Of a DNA stretch of 64,000 nucleotides, positions 1 to 8,321 are shown in pieces. Made by a program: the position numbers and the translations under genes. Under the pieces are notes generated by a model. That model had not been told where the DNA came from, searched no databases, and was given only the letters and a program-made list of their open reading frames with translations. The DNA comes from Rhodospirillales bacterium (GTDB taxonomy: Bacteria; Pseudomonadota; Alphaproteobacteria; Rhodospirillales; Shumkoniaceae). Every line of letters begins with the position of its first letter. The stretch's first letter is position 1. The DNA lies in assembly GCA_014859895.1 (NCBI GenBank), contig JACZKS010000130.1, positions 62,001-126,000 on the forward strand, given 5' to 3'.

Positions 1-1965
1 GCTGGTTTCCGGCACGACGACCTGATCGAACTCCAGCCCCTTGGCCATATGCGCGGTGCAAACGACGACGCCCCGGCGAAACGAGTCGCTGCCGGCACCC
101 AGGAGGTGCGGCTTGTGGCCGGCGTCGCGAAGCGCGGCGAAGATGCGGTCCGCCTGCTTCTGCGTCTTGCAGATAATCCCAAGCGAGTTGTGACCCGCCC
201 CGGAAAGGCCGTCGATCGTCTCCCCGATCTTGCCGAGTTCTTCTTCCTTGTTCCTGCACATCAACACCTGCGGCGCTTCGCCATGCCGCCTGATCGCCAC
301 CAGGTCGGGGTCGGGCAGGATTCCTTTGGCAAACTGCATGATCTCGAAGCTGGATCGGTAACTCTTCGAAAGCTTCACGCACGTCGCCTGCCGGAGCACG
401 CGCTGGATGTCCTCCGCCCTTGACGCGCTGTATGGGTTGACCGCCTGGTTGGCGTCGCCGAGGATGGTCTTCTTGCACCGGAATACCCCGGCGATCACCG
501 CATAGTGGACGGGCGTGTAGTCCTGCATTTCGTCGATCAGGAGATGCTTGATGGTGCCGCGCTCGGTTCGCAGCCCCTCCAGGCGCATCTTCAGGTAGAT
601 CAGCGGAAACACGTCGGCGTACTCGAGCCTGCCTTTCGCGGCCGACCTCAAAAGATCCGGCTGCCCCACCCACTCGAAAAGGTTCTTGTAGGTCTCCCGC
701 AGGCTTGACTGACGGTACATCTGTCGCACGGTGGTCCGCAGCGTAGCCCGCTCAGCCGTCGTCAGGTCGAAATGGTAATAGATCCCGATCTTGTGCTCGA
801 TCGCATCGACGACGCGCGCGATGCGCTCGGTGGCGCCGATGCCCCGATTTTTGTCGAAGGCCTCCTGGATGGACCAGGCCGGGATCGGTCGGCGCCTGAC
901 CTGCAAATCCTTGGCGACGAAACATTGGCGCTCCACATGCTCGGCATAGTCGTCGATGCGCCTGACGAACTCCGGCGAGGACTTGAAGGAAATCCTGCGC
1001 CGCATCTCCTCATCGTCTTTTTCGGCCAGCGTAGCGGTCTGCTCGAAAAAGGTCTGAAACCGGAATTTGTGGTCCAGGAGCTCGTCGGCGAGGGTCTCCA
1101 TGCCGATCTGTTCAATGGCTTCCTCGCCCAGCTCCGGCAGCACGTTGGAAATGTAGTCGGCGAACACCCGGTTCGGCGAGATGATGAGGATGTCGCTCGA
1201 TGTCAGGCTGTCCTTGAAGCGATAGAGAAGGAAGGCGATCCGGTGCAAGGCGATCGACGTCTTTCCCGAGCCGGCAACCCCCTGGATGATCAGGACGTCG
1301 GCATGCTCGTTGCGGATGATGGCGTTCTGGTCGCGCTGGATCGTGGCGACGATGGTCTTCATGCCGTCGTCGGAGGCGCGGCTCAGTTCCTCCTGCAGGA
1401 CGTCGTCGATGATGTTGAGCCCGCTTTCGAGCATGAACTCCAGCCGACCGTCGCGGATCCGGTACTGGCGCTTGAGGGCGATCTCGCCGGAAACGTCGCC
1501 CGCAGGTGACGGGTAGCGGGCCGGCCCCGTTTCGAAGTCATAGAAAAGACTCGAAATCGGGGCGCGCCAGTCGAACACGACGCTCCGCCCCAAGACATCG
1601 TCATAATGGGCGTGAACGCCGATGTAGACGGGCAGCATCGGACTCCCATGGCCAACTCCGATAAAATCCACGCGCCCGAAGTATGGGGAGGAGATAAGCT
1701 TGTTGATGCGCCTTTTCGCCGCGGTGGCGGCTTCCCCGGTGGCGACCGCCTGCTCGATGGACTGCCGCGTCGCGATCTTCTCGACGTGGTCCATATCGGC
1801 CCGGTGTTCCCAGGAATAGGCCTTCTGCTCCTGGACCTCCTGGGCATAACGCCTGACCCGGGCATCGATCTGGTGCAGCGCGTCGCGAAGCACTTCCTTC
1901 ACGTCTTCGAGGTACGCCCGCTCTTCAACTTCCGTCCGATTGATCGTCACTGGGTTCAAGGTCAT
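1..1965 (-). CDS. HelD-like UvrD/Rep superfamily 1 ATPase (partial, C-terminus beyond window)
   Basis: The open frame runs from an ATG at 1965 to the window edge (655 codons), so the C-terminus is missing. The first ~100 residues are charged and helical, like the coiled-coil arm of HelD proteins. A block then reads PYFGRVDFIG...VFDWRAPISSLFYD, a HelD hallmark. Walker A is GVAGSGKT (K235). Motif II is DEMQD, motif III is GDANQ, and motif V is AKGLEFDQV at about 641-649, just before the cut. HelD relatives are superfamily 1 motors that either unwind DNA (E. coli helicase IV) or strip stalled RNA polymerase from DNA (Bacillus HelD). The N-terminal arm favours the second role, but this is inference. 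Neighbouring genes give no functional context. The family assignment is strong and the exact role is open. Confidence 0.88.
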   Translation of the reverse strand, partial: MTLNPVTINRTEVEERAYLEDVKEVLRDALHQIDARVRRYAQEVQEQKAYSWEHRADMDHVEKIATRQSIEQAVATGEAATAAKRRINKLISSPYFGRVDFIGVGHGSPMLPVYIGVHAHYDDVLGRSVVFDWRAPISSLFYDFETGPARYPSPAGDVSGEIALKRQYRIRDGRLEFMLESGLNIIDDVLQEELSRASDDGMKTIVATIQRDQNAIIRNEHADVLIIQGVAGSGKTSIALHRIAFLLYRFKDSLTSSDILIISPNRVFADYISNVLPELGEEAIEQIGMETLADELLDHKFRFQTFFEQTATLAEKDDEEMRRRISFKSSPEFVRRIDDYAEHVERQCFVAKDLQVRRRPIPAWSIQEAFDKNRGIGATERIARVVDAIEHKIGIYYHFDLTTAERATLRTTVRQMYRQSSLRETYKNLFEWVGQPDLLRSAAKGRLEYADVFPLIYLKMRLEGLRTERGTIKHLLIDEMQDYTPVHYAVIAGVFRCKKTILGDANQAVNPYSASRAEDIQRVLRQATCVKLSKSYRSSFEIMQFAKGILPDPDLVAIRRHGEAPQVLMCRNKEEELGKIGETIDGLSGAGHNSLGIICKTQKQADRIFAALRDAGHKPHLLGAGSDSFRRGVVVCTAHMAKGLEFDQVVVPETS

Positions 1966-2755
1966 GGATCCGCGCGCAACGCTTTGCTCTTGAGGGCCGA
2001 AGCGTCATCCCATGAAGCGTCGGTTTCGACCGGACTTCCATGGCAAGGACGTCGATGCGTGAAGATGGGGACGCCCGACGATACCGCCGGACGCGGCGCA
2101 GCCCTTCGGCAAGCCGTTTTCTCGGGCCACATTTTCCCGGCGCGTGGTCGCAAGGGCCGAAGCCCTGGCTGATCGTCCAGAATCCAACGTGTTGGACCAC
2201 GACGTCACGGGCGACCTATACCCCAACGTCACACGGCGTGCAACCGGCCCATGCCGAGCCTGTCCCGTCGCGTTCCCGGATCAGGGCTACAATACCGCTG
2301 CTGAAGGGGCTATATGGATGGGAGGTGGTACCTTTGCTGCTGCCCACGGCCCAACGTGGCCGCATCGGGTACGACCATTCCGCAAAATGTTGGAGCTGGG
2401 GAACCTCCAGCATGGCCGAATTGACGTGCGCGTGTTTCGGCATCGCACGGTGGAAGGCCAGGGGTCGTGCCAACTGCGCGGCCATCTGTCCCGCCCCACG
2501 TTGCCGGGCGGACAAGTTGCCGGCCTCTTCAAGGACCAAACGTAGACGAGAGACATCAATGACCAAGCCGCGGTCCAAACAGATACTTCTGATCGAACGG
2601 CGGGACGATATCGGGGCACATTGTCGTTCGCGACGATATCGCCGGCACGATCCTGGAACGCACGCTCGAGAAATGCCGCCGCGCGGGGCGGGTTTTGGTG
2701 CGCCAGCGTGCTGATCCCGTCCTGTACACCCGCCCGCCGACGTGACGGCTCGGAC
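1966..2755. other. Intergenic stretch without a convincing gene
   Basis: About 790 bases separate the divergent helicase and methyltransferase genes. Open frames exist on both strands, but their translations are arginine/proline-rich and look like GC-rich noise. One short plus-strand stretch (about 2602-2745) reads in protein-like fashion (GHIVVRDDIAGTILERTLEK) and ends at a TGA just before the methyltransferase. It lacks a clear start and has an in-frame stop upstream, so it may be the tail of a decayed gene. No tRNA, repeat or terminator was recognised. Confidence 0.4.
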
Positions 2756-3430
2756 ATGCCCGGGGCCACCCCGCCTGCGGGATGTCCCGTCTGCCGGTCG
2801 GGTAAACCTCAGCCGCTTGTGTCCGTCGACGGCCGGGACTACTGGCGATGCGGCACCTGCGAGGCGCGCTTCCTCGATCCGCGCCAACACCCGTCACCCG
2901 AGACGGAGCATGCCTACTACCTTCGCCACGAGAACGACCCCGACGACCCCGGCTATCGCCGATTTCTCTCGAAGCTTGCCGATCCGCTGCTGGCCTGCCT
3001 GCCCGCCGGATCACACGGCCTGGATTACGGCTGCGGACCGGGGCCGGCCCTCGCCGCGATGCTGCGCGAAGCCGGACACGACGTGGCGCTCTACGATCCC
3101 TTCTTCCACCCCGATCCCGGGCCGCTGGCGCGGCAGTACGATTTCGTCACCTGCACCGAGGCGGCGGAGCATTTCCATCACCCGGCGACCGAGTTCGCGC
3201 GGCTTGCCGGGCTCGTCAGACCGGGCGGCTGGCTGGCGATCATGACCTGCTTTCAGACCGAGGATGCGCGTTTCGCCGGCTGGCACTACCGGAAAGACCC
3301 GACCCATGTGGTCTTCTACCGCGAGGCGACAATGCGCCATCTTGCCGCCGGCAAGGGCTGGGCTTGCGACATCCCGGCCAAGGACGTCGCCTTGATGCAG
3401 AAGCCGAAGAAGGAGGGCACGGCGGGGTGA
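2756..3430 (+). CDS. Class I SAM-dependent methyltransferase with N-terminal zinc-ribbon
   Basis: The product has 224 residues. Cys pairs at 10/13 and 32/35 (CPVC...CGTC) form a likely zinc ribbon. A Rossmann methyltransferase core follows, with motif I GLDYGCGPGP near residue 87 and an acidic loop (DFVTCTEAAEHFHHP) where motif IV is expected. This layout is typical of the type 11/12 methyltransferases often annotated only as 'class I SAM-dependent methyltransferase'. The substrate is unknown. The frame is open further upstream, but the ATG at 2756 starts just before the first CxxC and gives the usual family length; the Shine-Dalgarno is weak. It appears to stand alone, 360 bases from the convergent end of the AI-2 operon. 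Confidence 0.8.
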   Translation: MPGATPPAGCPVCRSGKPQPLVSVDGRDYWRCGTCEARFLDPRQHPSPETEHAYYLRHENDPDDPGYRRFLSKLADPLLACLPAGSHGLDYGCGPGPALAAMLREAGHDVALYDPFFHPDPGPLARQYDFVTCTEAAEHFHHPATEFARLAGLVRPGGWLAIMTCFQTEDARFAGWHYRKDPTHVVFYREATMRHLAAGKGWACDIPAKDVALMQKPKKEGTAG

Positions 3431-3519
3431 ACTCGTGGTTTCACGAACAGCGGCTCGACTGCTTCCATCAGTAAAATAATCAATTCCCCGGACGATTTGT
3501 AGTCCTGAATGTCACAGTG

Positions 3520-3599
3520 AATTCCTGTGCCCGTTCCCGCGTCTTCAGGAACCAGATTCCTGGCCGCTCGTCGGTCGTCCGATTCAACTCACAGGAATT
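3520..3599. repeat. Nested inverted repeats
   Basis: AATTCCTGTG at 3520-3529 is matched by its exact reverse complement CACAGGAATT at 3590-3599. Between them lies a smaller hairpin (CAGGAA-ccaga-TTCCTG, about 3546-3562). The whole unit could fold as a branched hairpin in the gap between convergent genes. The function is unknown. The rest of the 3431-3701 gap shows nothing recognisable. Confidence 0.45.
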
Positions 3600-3701
3600 G
3601 CGTGCGAGGAAGCTTGGCGCCGCGAACCTCTCCGGCCCATCGCAGCGCCTGTCATCACGCCGCCGATCACGATCCGTGATGCCGCGGCGATCACTGTTGT
3701 C

Positions 3702-3732
3702 AAAAAAAGCGCCGCCTCCTCGGAGGCGGCGC
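3702..3732 (-). terminator. Rho-independent terminator of the AI-2 operon
   Basis: GCGCCGCCTCC (3709-3719) pairs perfectly with GGAGGCGGCGC (3722-3732) around a 2-base centre. It is flanked by seven A residues (3702-3708), which read as a U tract on the minus strand. It lies 62 bases beyond the stop of lsrF, the last gene of the minus-strand operon. Confidence 0.9.
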
Positions 3733-3793
3733 GTTCTTTGGAGAGGGCGCGCCAAAGCGCGGCATGCGATGACCGCTCAAACCGATCCCGGCA

Positions 3794-4702
3794 TCATCCC
3801 TTCCCGGACTTCTGCCTGCCTCTGTCAATCGCCGCCTTGAGGTCAAGGTAGCGCTGATGGGCGCGTTCCGGACGTTCCATCTCGTGGACGACGGCGGCGA
3901 CGGCCTGGATCATGGCCGCCGGGCAAGCCGACTGGAAGATGTTGCGCCCCATGTCGACCCCGGCCGCCCCCTGGTCGATCGCCCGGTAGGCCATCTCCAG
4001 GGCGTCGCGCTCGGAGAGCTTCTTGCCGCCGGCCATGACGATCGGCACCGGACAGCCGGCCGTGATGTCGGCAAAGCCTTCCTCGCAATAGTAGGTCTTG
4101 ACGATCTGGGCGCCGAGTTCGGCGCAGATGCGCGTCGCCAGGCCGAGATAGCGGGCGTCGCGGGTGAGTTCGCGGCCGACCGCGGTGACGGCGAGGACGG
4201 GCATGCCGAAACGCAATCCCGCATCGACAAGCCGGGTCATATTGATGACGGTCTGGGATTCGCATTCTCCGCCGATGAACACCTGGACCGCGACCGCGCT
4301 GGCGCCCAGCCGCAGGGCGTCCTCGATGTCGAGCGCGATCTGCTCGTCGGAAAGGTCCTTGAGGATGCTCGGCCCGCCGCTGGCACGCAGGACGATGCCG
4401 CCGGTCATCGACGCCGGGATCGACGAGCGCAACGAGCCGCGGGTCAGCATCAGGGCATCGGCATGGACAACGAGCGGCGCGATATCGAGGTCGATGCGCT
4501 CGAGCCCGGTGGTCGGGCCCTGAAAATAGCCGTGGTCGACGGCGAGCATGGCGGTCCGGCCGCTGTCCGGCCGGAAGATGCGGGCGAGGCGGTTCTGCAT
4601 GCCCCAGTCATAGGCGCCGGCGCCCTTGACGAAAAAGGGCGTGCGGGCCTGAGGAACGTCTGGCCGGAACTGTTTCGGTTCGGACTGATCGGCTTCGGGC
4701 AT
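3794..4702 (-). CDS. lsrF: 3-hydroxy-5-phosphonooxypentane-2,4-dione thiolase LsrF
   Basis: The 302-residue class I aldolase-fold protein is highly similar to E. coli LsrF throughout, as recalled: [30 protein letters not shown] and [11 protein letters not shown] are near-identical blocks. The Schiff-base lysine is K202 in [10 protein letters not shown], matching LsrF K203. LsrF transfers an acetyl group from P-HPD to CoA, giving acetyl-CoA and dihydroxyacetone phosphate; this is the last step of phospho-AI-2 breakdown in the cytoplasm. I chose the ATG at 4702 because GGAGG lies 9 bases upstream; the ATG at 4708 is only 3 bases from it. It is the last gene of the operon, 23 bases after the epimerase gene and just before the terminator. 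Confidence 0.95.
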   Translation of the reverse strand: MPEADQSEPKQFRPDVPQARTPFFVKGAGAYDWGMQNRLARIFRPDSGRTAMLAVDHGYFQGPTTGLERIDLDIAPLVVHADALMLTRGSLRSSIPASMTGGIVLRASGGPSILKDLSDEQIALDIEDALRLGASAVAVQVFIGGECESQTVINMTRLVDAGLRFGMPVLAVTAVGRELTRDARYLGLATRICAELGAQIVKTYYCEEGFADITAGCPVPIVMAGGKKLSERDALEMAYRAIDQGAAGVDMGRNIFQSACPAAMIQAVAAVVHEMERPERAHQRYLDLKAAIDRGRQKSGKG

Positions 4703-4725
4703 GGGCATTCTCCTCCAGGGGGGGG

Positions 4726-5481
4726 TCAACGGTCTCCGGCCGGTCCAACCGGAGCGCATCCGGAAATGACGGTGCGGCGCAAGGACGCAAACGCGCCGGC
4801 CGGATCGCCGGCACGGTAGACGGCGCTGCCGGTGACGACGATGTCGGGAGCCGCCGCGGCGATGGTGGATGCCGTGTCGAGACCGACACCGCCGTCGAAA
4901 CCGAGCAGCGGCTTCGGGTTGCGCGCGGTCACGCGTCTTCGCAGTTCGATCAGGCGGAGGCACGCGCCGGTGACGTCCGGCCGGCTGCCGTCGCGGGGAT
5001 CGACGGCGAGCACGACCAGCAGGTCGGGCGGAGAGCCGGCGAAGGCGTCAAGCACGTCGAGGGGGGTTCCCGGCATGACGGCCAGACCCGCCAGGACGGG
5101 CCGGCCGAGTTCGGCCTCGGCGGTGCGGACGGCGGCCACGGCCGCCGCCGCGTCAGGGGCCTCGGCATGGACGGTGACGATGTCGGCGCCGGCATGCGCG
5201 AAGGGGCCGGCATGGCCGGCGGGCCGCTCCACCATCAAATGGACATCGCGCAGCATTCCGTCGCCGAGGGCGCGGACGAAGGCGCGTCCCCCGGTGATCT
5301 CGGGCACGAAGCTCCCATCCATGACGTCGAAATGGAGCATCTCCGCCCCCCACGCCAGGGAATCCCCGACGGCGGGACCAAAATGCGCGGGGTCGGCGGC
5401 GAAGATGCCGAGGCTGAGCACGGGGCGGCGGGCCCGCAGGCGAGCCATCAGCGCGTTCCGCCCTCCGCCCGGCTGGTTCAC
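4726..5481 (-). CDS. lsrE: Ribulose-phosphate 3-epimerase-family protein, LsrE-like
   Basis: This 251-residue TIM barrel of the Rpe family has [14 protein letters not shown] at the start, [16 protein letters not shown] (metal-binding His/Asp pair), [17 protein letters not shown] and a C-terminal phosphate loop [12 protein letters not shown]. Salmonella lsr operons also carry an Rpe-like gene, lsrE, so the position between lsrG and lsrF supports that name; the reaction of LsrE is not established. The chosen start is GTG at 5481, overlapping the lsrG stop by four bases (GTGA), with GGAGG ten bases upstream. An internal ATG at 5448 is the alternative. A housekeeping rpe is less likely given the operon context, and a second paralogue lies at 13132-13839. 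Confidence 0.8.
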   Translation of the reverse strand: MNQPGGGRNALMARLRARRPVLSLGIFAADPAHFGPAVGDSLAWGAEMLHFDVMDGSFVPEITGGRAFVRALGDGMLRDVHLMVERPAGHAGPFAHAGADIVTVHAEAPDAAAAVAAVRTAEAELGRPVLAGLAVMPGTPLDVLDAFAGSPPDLLVVLAVDPRDGSRPDVTGACLRLIELRRRVTARNPKPLLGFDGGVGLDTASTIAAAAPDIVVTGSAVYRAGDPAGAFASLRRTVISGCAPVGPAGDR

Positions 5482-5789
5482 CGATCGATCTCCTCCGGCG
5501 TCGGAATGATCATCGTATAGTAGTCCTTGGCGCGGGGGCCGATCAGGATGCCGTCGATGGCCTCGACCGTCTTCCGGTAGTGCTCGGTTTTCTTGTGGTC
5601 GTCGACCGCTTTCGCCGAGGCGAAGGCCTCGTAGATGACGAACCGCGTCTCGTCCTTGGGGTCCTGCAGCACGTCGAACCGCACGTTGCCGGGCTCCTGG
5701 ATGGTGCCCTGGTAGTTGATCCGGAACGCCTCGATGAACTGCTGGACGTGGCCGGGCTTGACCCGAATATTCACAAGCTGGACGAACAT
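5478..5789 (-). CDS. lsrG: Phospho-AI-2 (P-DPD/P-HPD) isomerase LsrG
   Basis: The 103-residue ferredoxin-like alpha/beta-barrel protein (antibiotic biosynthesis monooxygenase/ABM family) closely matches E. coli LsrG: EPGNVRFDVLQDP, RFVIYEAF and the His-containing HKKTEHY are shared. LsrG isomerises (4S)-4-hydroxy-5-phosphonooxypentane-2,3-dione to the 2,4-dione, the substrate of LsrF. The ATG at 5789 has AAGGAG eight bases upstream. It follows the RbsD-like gene by 19 bases and overlaps the epimerase gene, as expected for translational coupling. A generic ABM-domain protein would be the alternative, but lsrF, lsrK and lsrR are all present. Confidence 0.93.
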   Translation of the reverse strand: MFVQLVNIRVKPGHVQQFIEAFRINYQGTIQEPGNVRFDVLQDPKDETRFVIYEAFASAKAVDDHKKTEHYRKTVEAIDGILIGPRAKDYYTMIIPTPEEIDR

Positions 5790-5808
5790 GGATCGGACTC
5801 CTTATTGG

Positions 5809-6300
5809 TTATTCGTTGCCGGCGCGGCCGAACTTGACGTTGAGTTCGTAGCGCTCCTCCCATTCCGGCGGCACCGGCGCGCCGGTGTTGGCGAACCATT
5901 CCTGCACCGGAATGCCCGAAAACAGCGCCACGTTGCCCCACGGCATCCAGGCGCCGGTGCGCACGATGTACTTGGCGCCGTGGTAGCCTTCGCCGTGGAA
6001 CCAGGCGTTCGGCCGGGTTTCCGCCCGGGCGTCGGGGAAGATCTTGGATGTGCCTTCCCAGGCGTTGGGATTGTTCTGCCTGGCCTCTTCGATCATGGCG
6101 AACCGCTCGACCCACATCTCCTGGCGGATGGCGCGCAGGACCGTGAGGAGGTCCGGTACCCCGGGAACCAGGGCAAGATCGATGACGCGGTCCTCGTACG
6201 GCATGGGGAAGCCGGCGTCGGTAACCAGCAGGATGTCGTCGTGGCCCATCTCGGCGATGGCCCGGATGAGCCGTGTATTGAGAATTCCGCCGCGGCGCAT
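5809..6300 (-). CDS. RbsD/FucU-family sugar pyranase/mutarotase-like protein
   Basis: The 163-residue protein begins RRGGILNTRLIRAIAEMGHDD and continues LLVTDAGFPMP, the RbsD/FucU signature with the catalytic His at residue 20. RbsD and FucU interconvert anomers of ribose or fucose. The protein is some 20 residues longer than typical RbsD because of an Asn/Trp-rich insert near 90-115. Canonical lsr operons, as I know them, do not carry this gene. Here it lies between the ATPase (41-base gap) and lsrG, suggesting it handles ring forms of AI-2 or of a sugar sharing the transporter. That role is inference. AAGGGAG precedes the ATG at good spacing. Confidence 0.8.
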   Translation of the reverse strand: MRRGGILNTRLIRAIAEMGHDDILLVTDAGFPMPYEDRVIDLALVPGVPDLLTVLRAIRQEMWVERFAMIEEARQNNPNAWEGTSKIFPDARAETRPNAWFHGEGYHGAKYIVRTGAWMPWGNVALFSGIPVQEWFANTGAPVPPEWEERYELNVKFGRAGNE

Positions 6301-6340
6301 GTCGAATCTCCCTTTTCGGAATTGCAGACGAGGATGGACG

Positions 6341-7066
6341 TCAGGCGTGGCCGTCGACGATCAGGGAAACAAGTTCCTGCTGGGTCGTGTCGGTCATTGC
6401 GCGAACGCCGGCGAGGCGCCCGAGATGGAGCACGGCGACCCGGCTGCAGATCTGCCGGACCGTTGCAAGGTCGTGGCTGACCATCACCACCCCGATGCCG
6501 CTGCGCGCAAGGCCGCTGATGATCTCCACCACCTCCTGGCGGGCATTGGGAGACAACGCCGAGGTCGGCTCGTCGAGAATCACGTAGCGGCTCCCGAAAC
6601 CGATGCTGCGGGCGATGGCGGAAACCTGTCTCTGCCCTCCCGAAAGCTGGCCGACCGGTTGGGTGACCGAGAACCCGCGCACCGAGAAGCCGTCGACAAT
6701 GCCTTGCGCATGGCGGCGCATCTCGCCGAAACGGAGGAACCCGAACCGCGTGGTCAACTCGCGGCCGAGGAAGACGTTCATAACCGTCGGCAGATCGTCG
6801 ACCAGGGACAGATCCTGGTAGAGCATCTCGACACCGGCCTCGCGCGCACCGATCGGATTGCCGGGGTTGACCGGCTGGCCGTCCACGGCGAACGAGCCGG
6901 AGTCCGGACGTACGGCACCGGACAGAACCTTCATGAGCGTCGACTTGCCGGCGCCGTTGTCGCCGACGAGGCCGACGATTTCGCCGCGTTCGAGGGTGAA
7001 GTCGACGTTTTCGAGCGCCAGAACCTGGCCGTAGCGCTTGCTGATACCTCGGAGTTCGACCGCCAT
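6341..7066 (-). CDS. Sugar-type ABC transporter ATPase (single nucleotide-binding domain), AI-2 operon
   Basis: The 241-residue product has Walker A GDNGAGKST (35-43), Q-loop MLYQDLSLVDD, signature LSGGQRQ (141-147) and Walker B VILDEP (162-167). It resembles one half of RbsA/LsrA. LsrA of E. coli carries two such domains in one chain, so this protein probably works as a homodimer. The ATG at 7066 has AGGGGG six bases upstream. The open frame reaches 7375 only by reading antisense to nothing and into the binding-protein gene. It sits 65 bases after the binding protein and couples ATP hydrolysis to import of the operon's ligand. Confidence 0.9.
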   Translation of the reverse strand: MAVELRGISKRYGQVLALENVDFTLERGEIVGLVGDNGAGKSTLMKVLSGAVRPDSGSFAVDGQPVNPGNPIGAREAGVEMLYQDLSLVDDLPTVMNVFLGRELTTRFGFLRFGEMRRHAQGIVDGFSVRGFSVTQPVGQLSGGQRQVSAIARSIGFGSRYVILDEPTSALSPNARQEVVEIISGLARSGIGVVMVSHDLATVRQICSRVAVLHLGRLAGVRAMTDTTQQELVSLIVDGHA

Positions 7067-7131
7067 TGCTGGCCCCCTAAGCGGTTGGTGGAAGCGGGAG
7101 CGGCGACCCGCCGCTCCCGCATGACATCGTT

Positions 7132-8274
7132 TCAACGATCGAGCTTTCCGGAATAGCGGAAGGCGTAATCGGTTTCCTTGTCGATCTCGGCCGGCGTCAT
7201 CTTGTAGTCGATGGTCTTGATGGTCGCCGCGACGACCTTGGGCACCGGGCGTCCTTCGGCGTGGGCGCGGATGGCTTCGGCCACCGACACGCCCCAATCG
7301 TCGTTGACCCGGAAGGCGGTGACCTTCAGCCCCTTCTTCTTGATGGAAGCAAGCTCGTCGGCGCCGCCGCCCCAACCGTTGATGATCACCTTGTCGACCA
7401 TCCCGCGTTCCTCGGCCGCGGCGAGGGCGCCGAGGGCAACCGCAGTGGACCCGGAATGCAACATCGTGATGTCGGGGTGCTTCGAAAGCAAGGCGTTGGC
7501 GCCGGTAAACGCCAACTCGCGGTCGCCGTTGGCCTCATAGTGGTCGACGACCTTGATGGCGGAGTTGGCCTCGACGCAGCGGGCGAAGTGGTCCGAGCGC
7601 TGGCTGTCGATGAGGCCGGGAATATAGCGGAGCAGCGCGATCTTGCCCTTGCCCCCGGTTTCCTTGATGGTCCACCGGCACAGCACCTCGGCGCCGACCG
7701 AATGGTCGAAACCGATGTGAGTCAGCGGTTCCTGCTTCGTGCCGACGACATCGACGAAGGGATTGACGATGTTCATGACGAGGGTCGGCATCTTCTCGGC
7801 GAGGGCGGCAAGGTTGGACTTCTGAACTTTGTATTCCGAGGGGCCGATGATCACGTAGTCGTAGGTTCCGGCCAGCACCTGCTCGACTTGGGCGTGCTGG
7901 CGATCATGTTCGCCCGATCGGGTCATGAATTCGGTGACCTGGTATGGAACCTTGGTCTCGTCGAGCCGCTTGCGGATGGCGATATTCAGCCGTCCCCATG
8001 CATCCGACGTTTCCTGGCTGGGGAACATGATGGCGATCTTGACCGGCCGGGCGAATTGCTTGGTGGACGCCTGGCCGGGCGCCTGGACGACCGTGAGGAA
8101 TTCCTCCATCCGCGCCTTCTCCGCCGGGGCATAGGCGTGGTATTCGGGCAACAGGAAGAACGCCCGTTCCTTGGCCGCCGCCGGGATCTCCGCGGCAAAG
8201 GTCGAGGCGGCAAGCATGGCGACGCCTGCCGTCGCGGCGATCGGTATTCCGAGCACTGCAAATCGTAACGTCAT
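7132..8274 (-). CDS. LuxP-type periplasmic AI-2-binding protein
   Basis: The 380-residue product has a signal peptide (cleavage near AST-FAA, ~residue 28) and a type 1 periplasmic-binding fold. Compared from memory with Vibrio harveyi LuxP, it follows the same path with an almost constant offset: PSQETSDAWGR against PGQQVSDYWVR, IINGWGGGADEL against MINGWGGGSAEL, and FRVNDDWG against MRMNDDTG. LuxP ligand residues S79, W82, N159, R215, W289 and R310 correspond to S90, W93, N168, R226, W301 and R322; Q77 is replaced by E88. R215 and R310 hold the borate of furanosyl-borate AI-2. Lsr operons normally encode LsrB, which looks different. Placement with lsrFG, lsrK and lsrR makes AI-2 the likely ligand. 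AGGGAGG precedes the ATG at 8274. Confidence 0.87.
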   Translation of the reverse strand: MTLRFAVLGIPIAATAGVAMLAASTFAAEIPAAAKERAFFLLPEYHAYAPAEKARMEEFLTVVQAPGQASTKQFARPVKIAIMFPSQETSDAWGRLNIAIRKRLDETKVPYQVTEFMTRSGEHDRQHAQVEQVLAGTYDYVIIGPSEYKVQKSNLAALAEKMPTLVMNIVNPFVDVVGTKQEPLTHIGFDHSVGAEVLCRWTIKETGGKGKIALLRYIPGLIDSQRSDHFARCVEANSAIKVVDHYEANGDRELAFTGANALLSKHPDITMLHSGSTAVALGALAAAEERGMVDKVIINGWGGGADELASIKKKGLKVTAFRVNDDWGVSVAEAIRAHAEGRPVPKVVAATIKTIDYKMTPAEIDKETDYAFRYSGKLDR

Positions 8275-8321
8275 CTCCACTACCTCCCTTGATTGCTGTA
8301 GAAGCCTTTCGCACTCCTTGT

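Noticed and set aside
2040..2714. Long plus-strand open frame upstream of the methyltransferase
   Set aside because: Composition is Arg/Pro/Ser-rich with no motif, and similar frames exist on the opposite strand, as expected in GC-rich non-coding DNA.
3480..3755. Minus-strand open frame covering the terminator
   Set aside because: It runs through the terminator hairpin and inverted repeats, and its translation is low-complexity.
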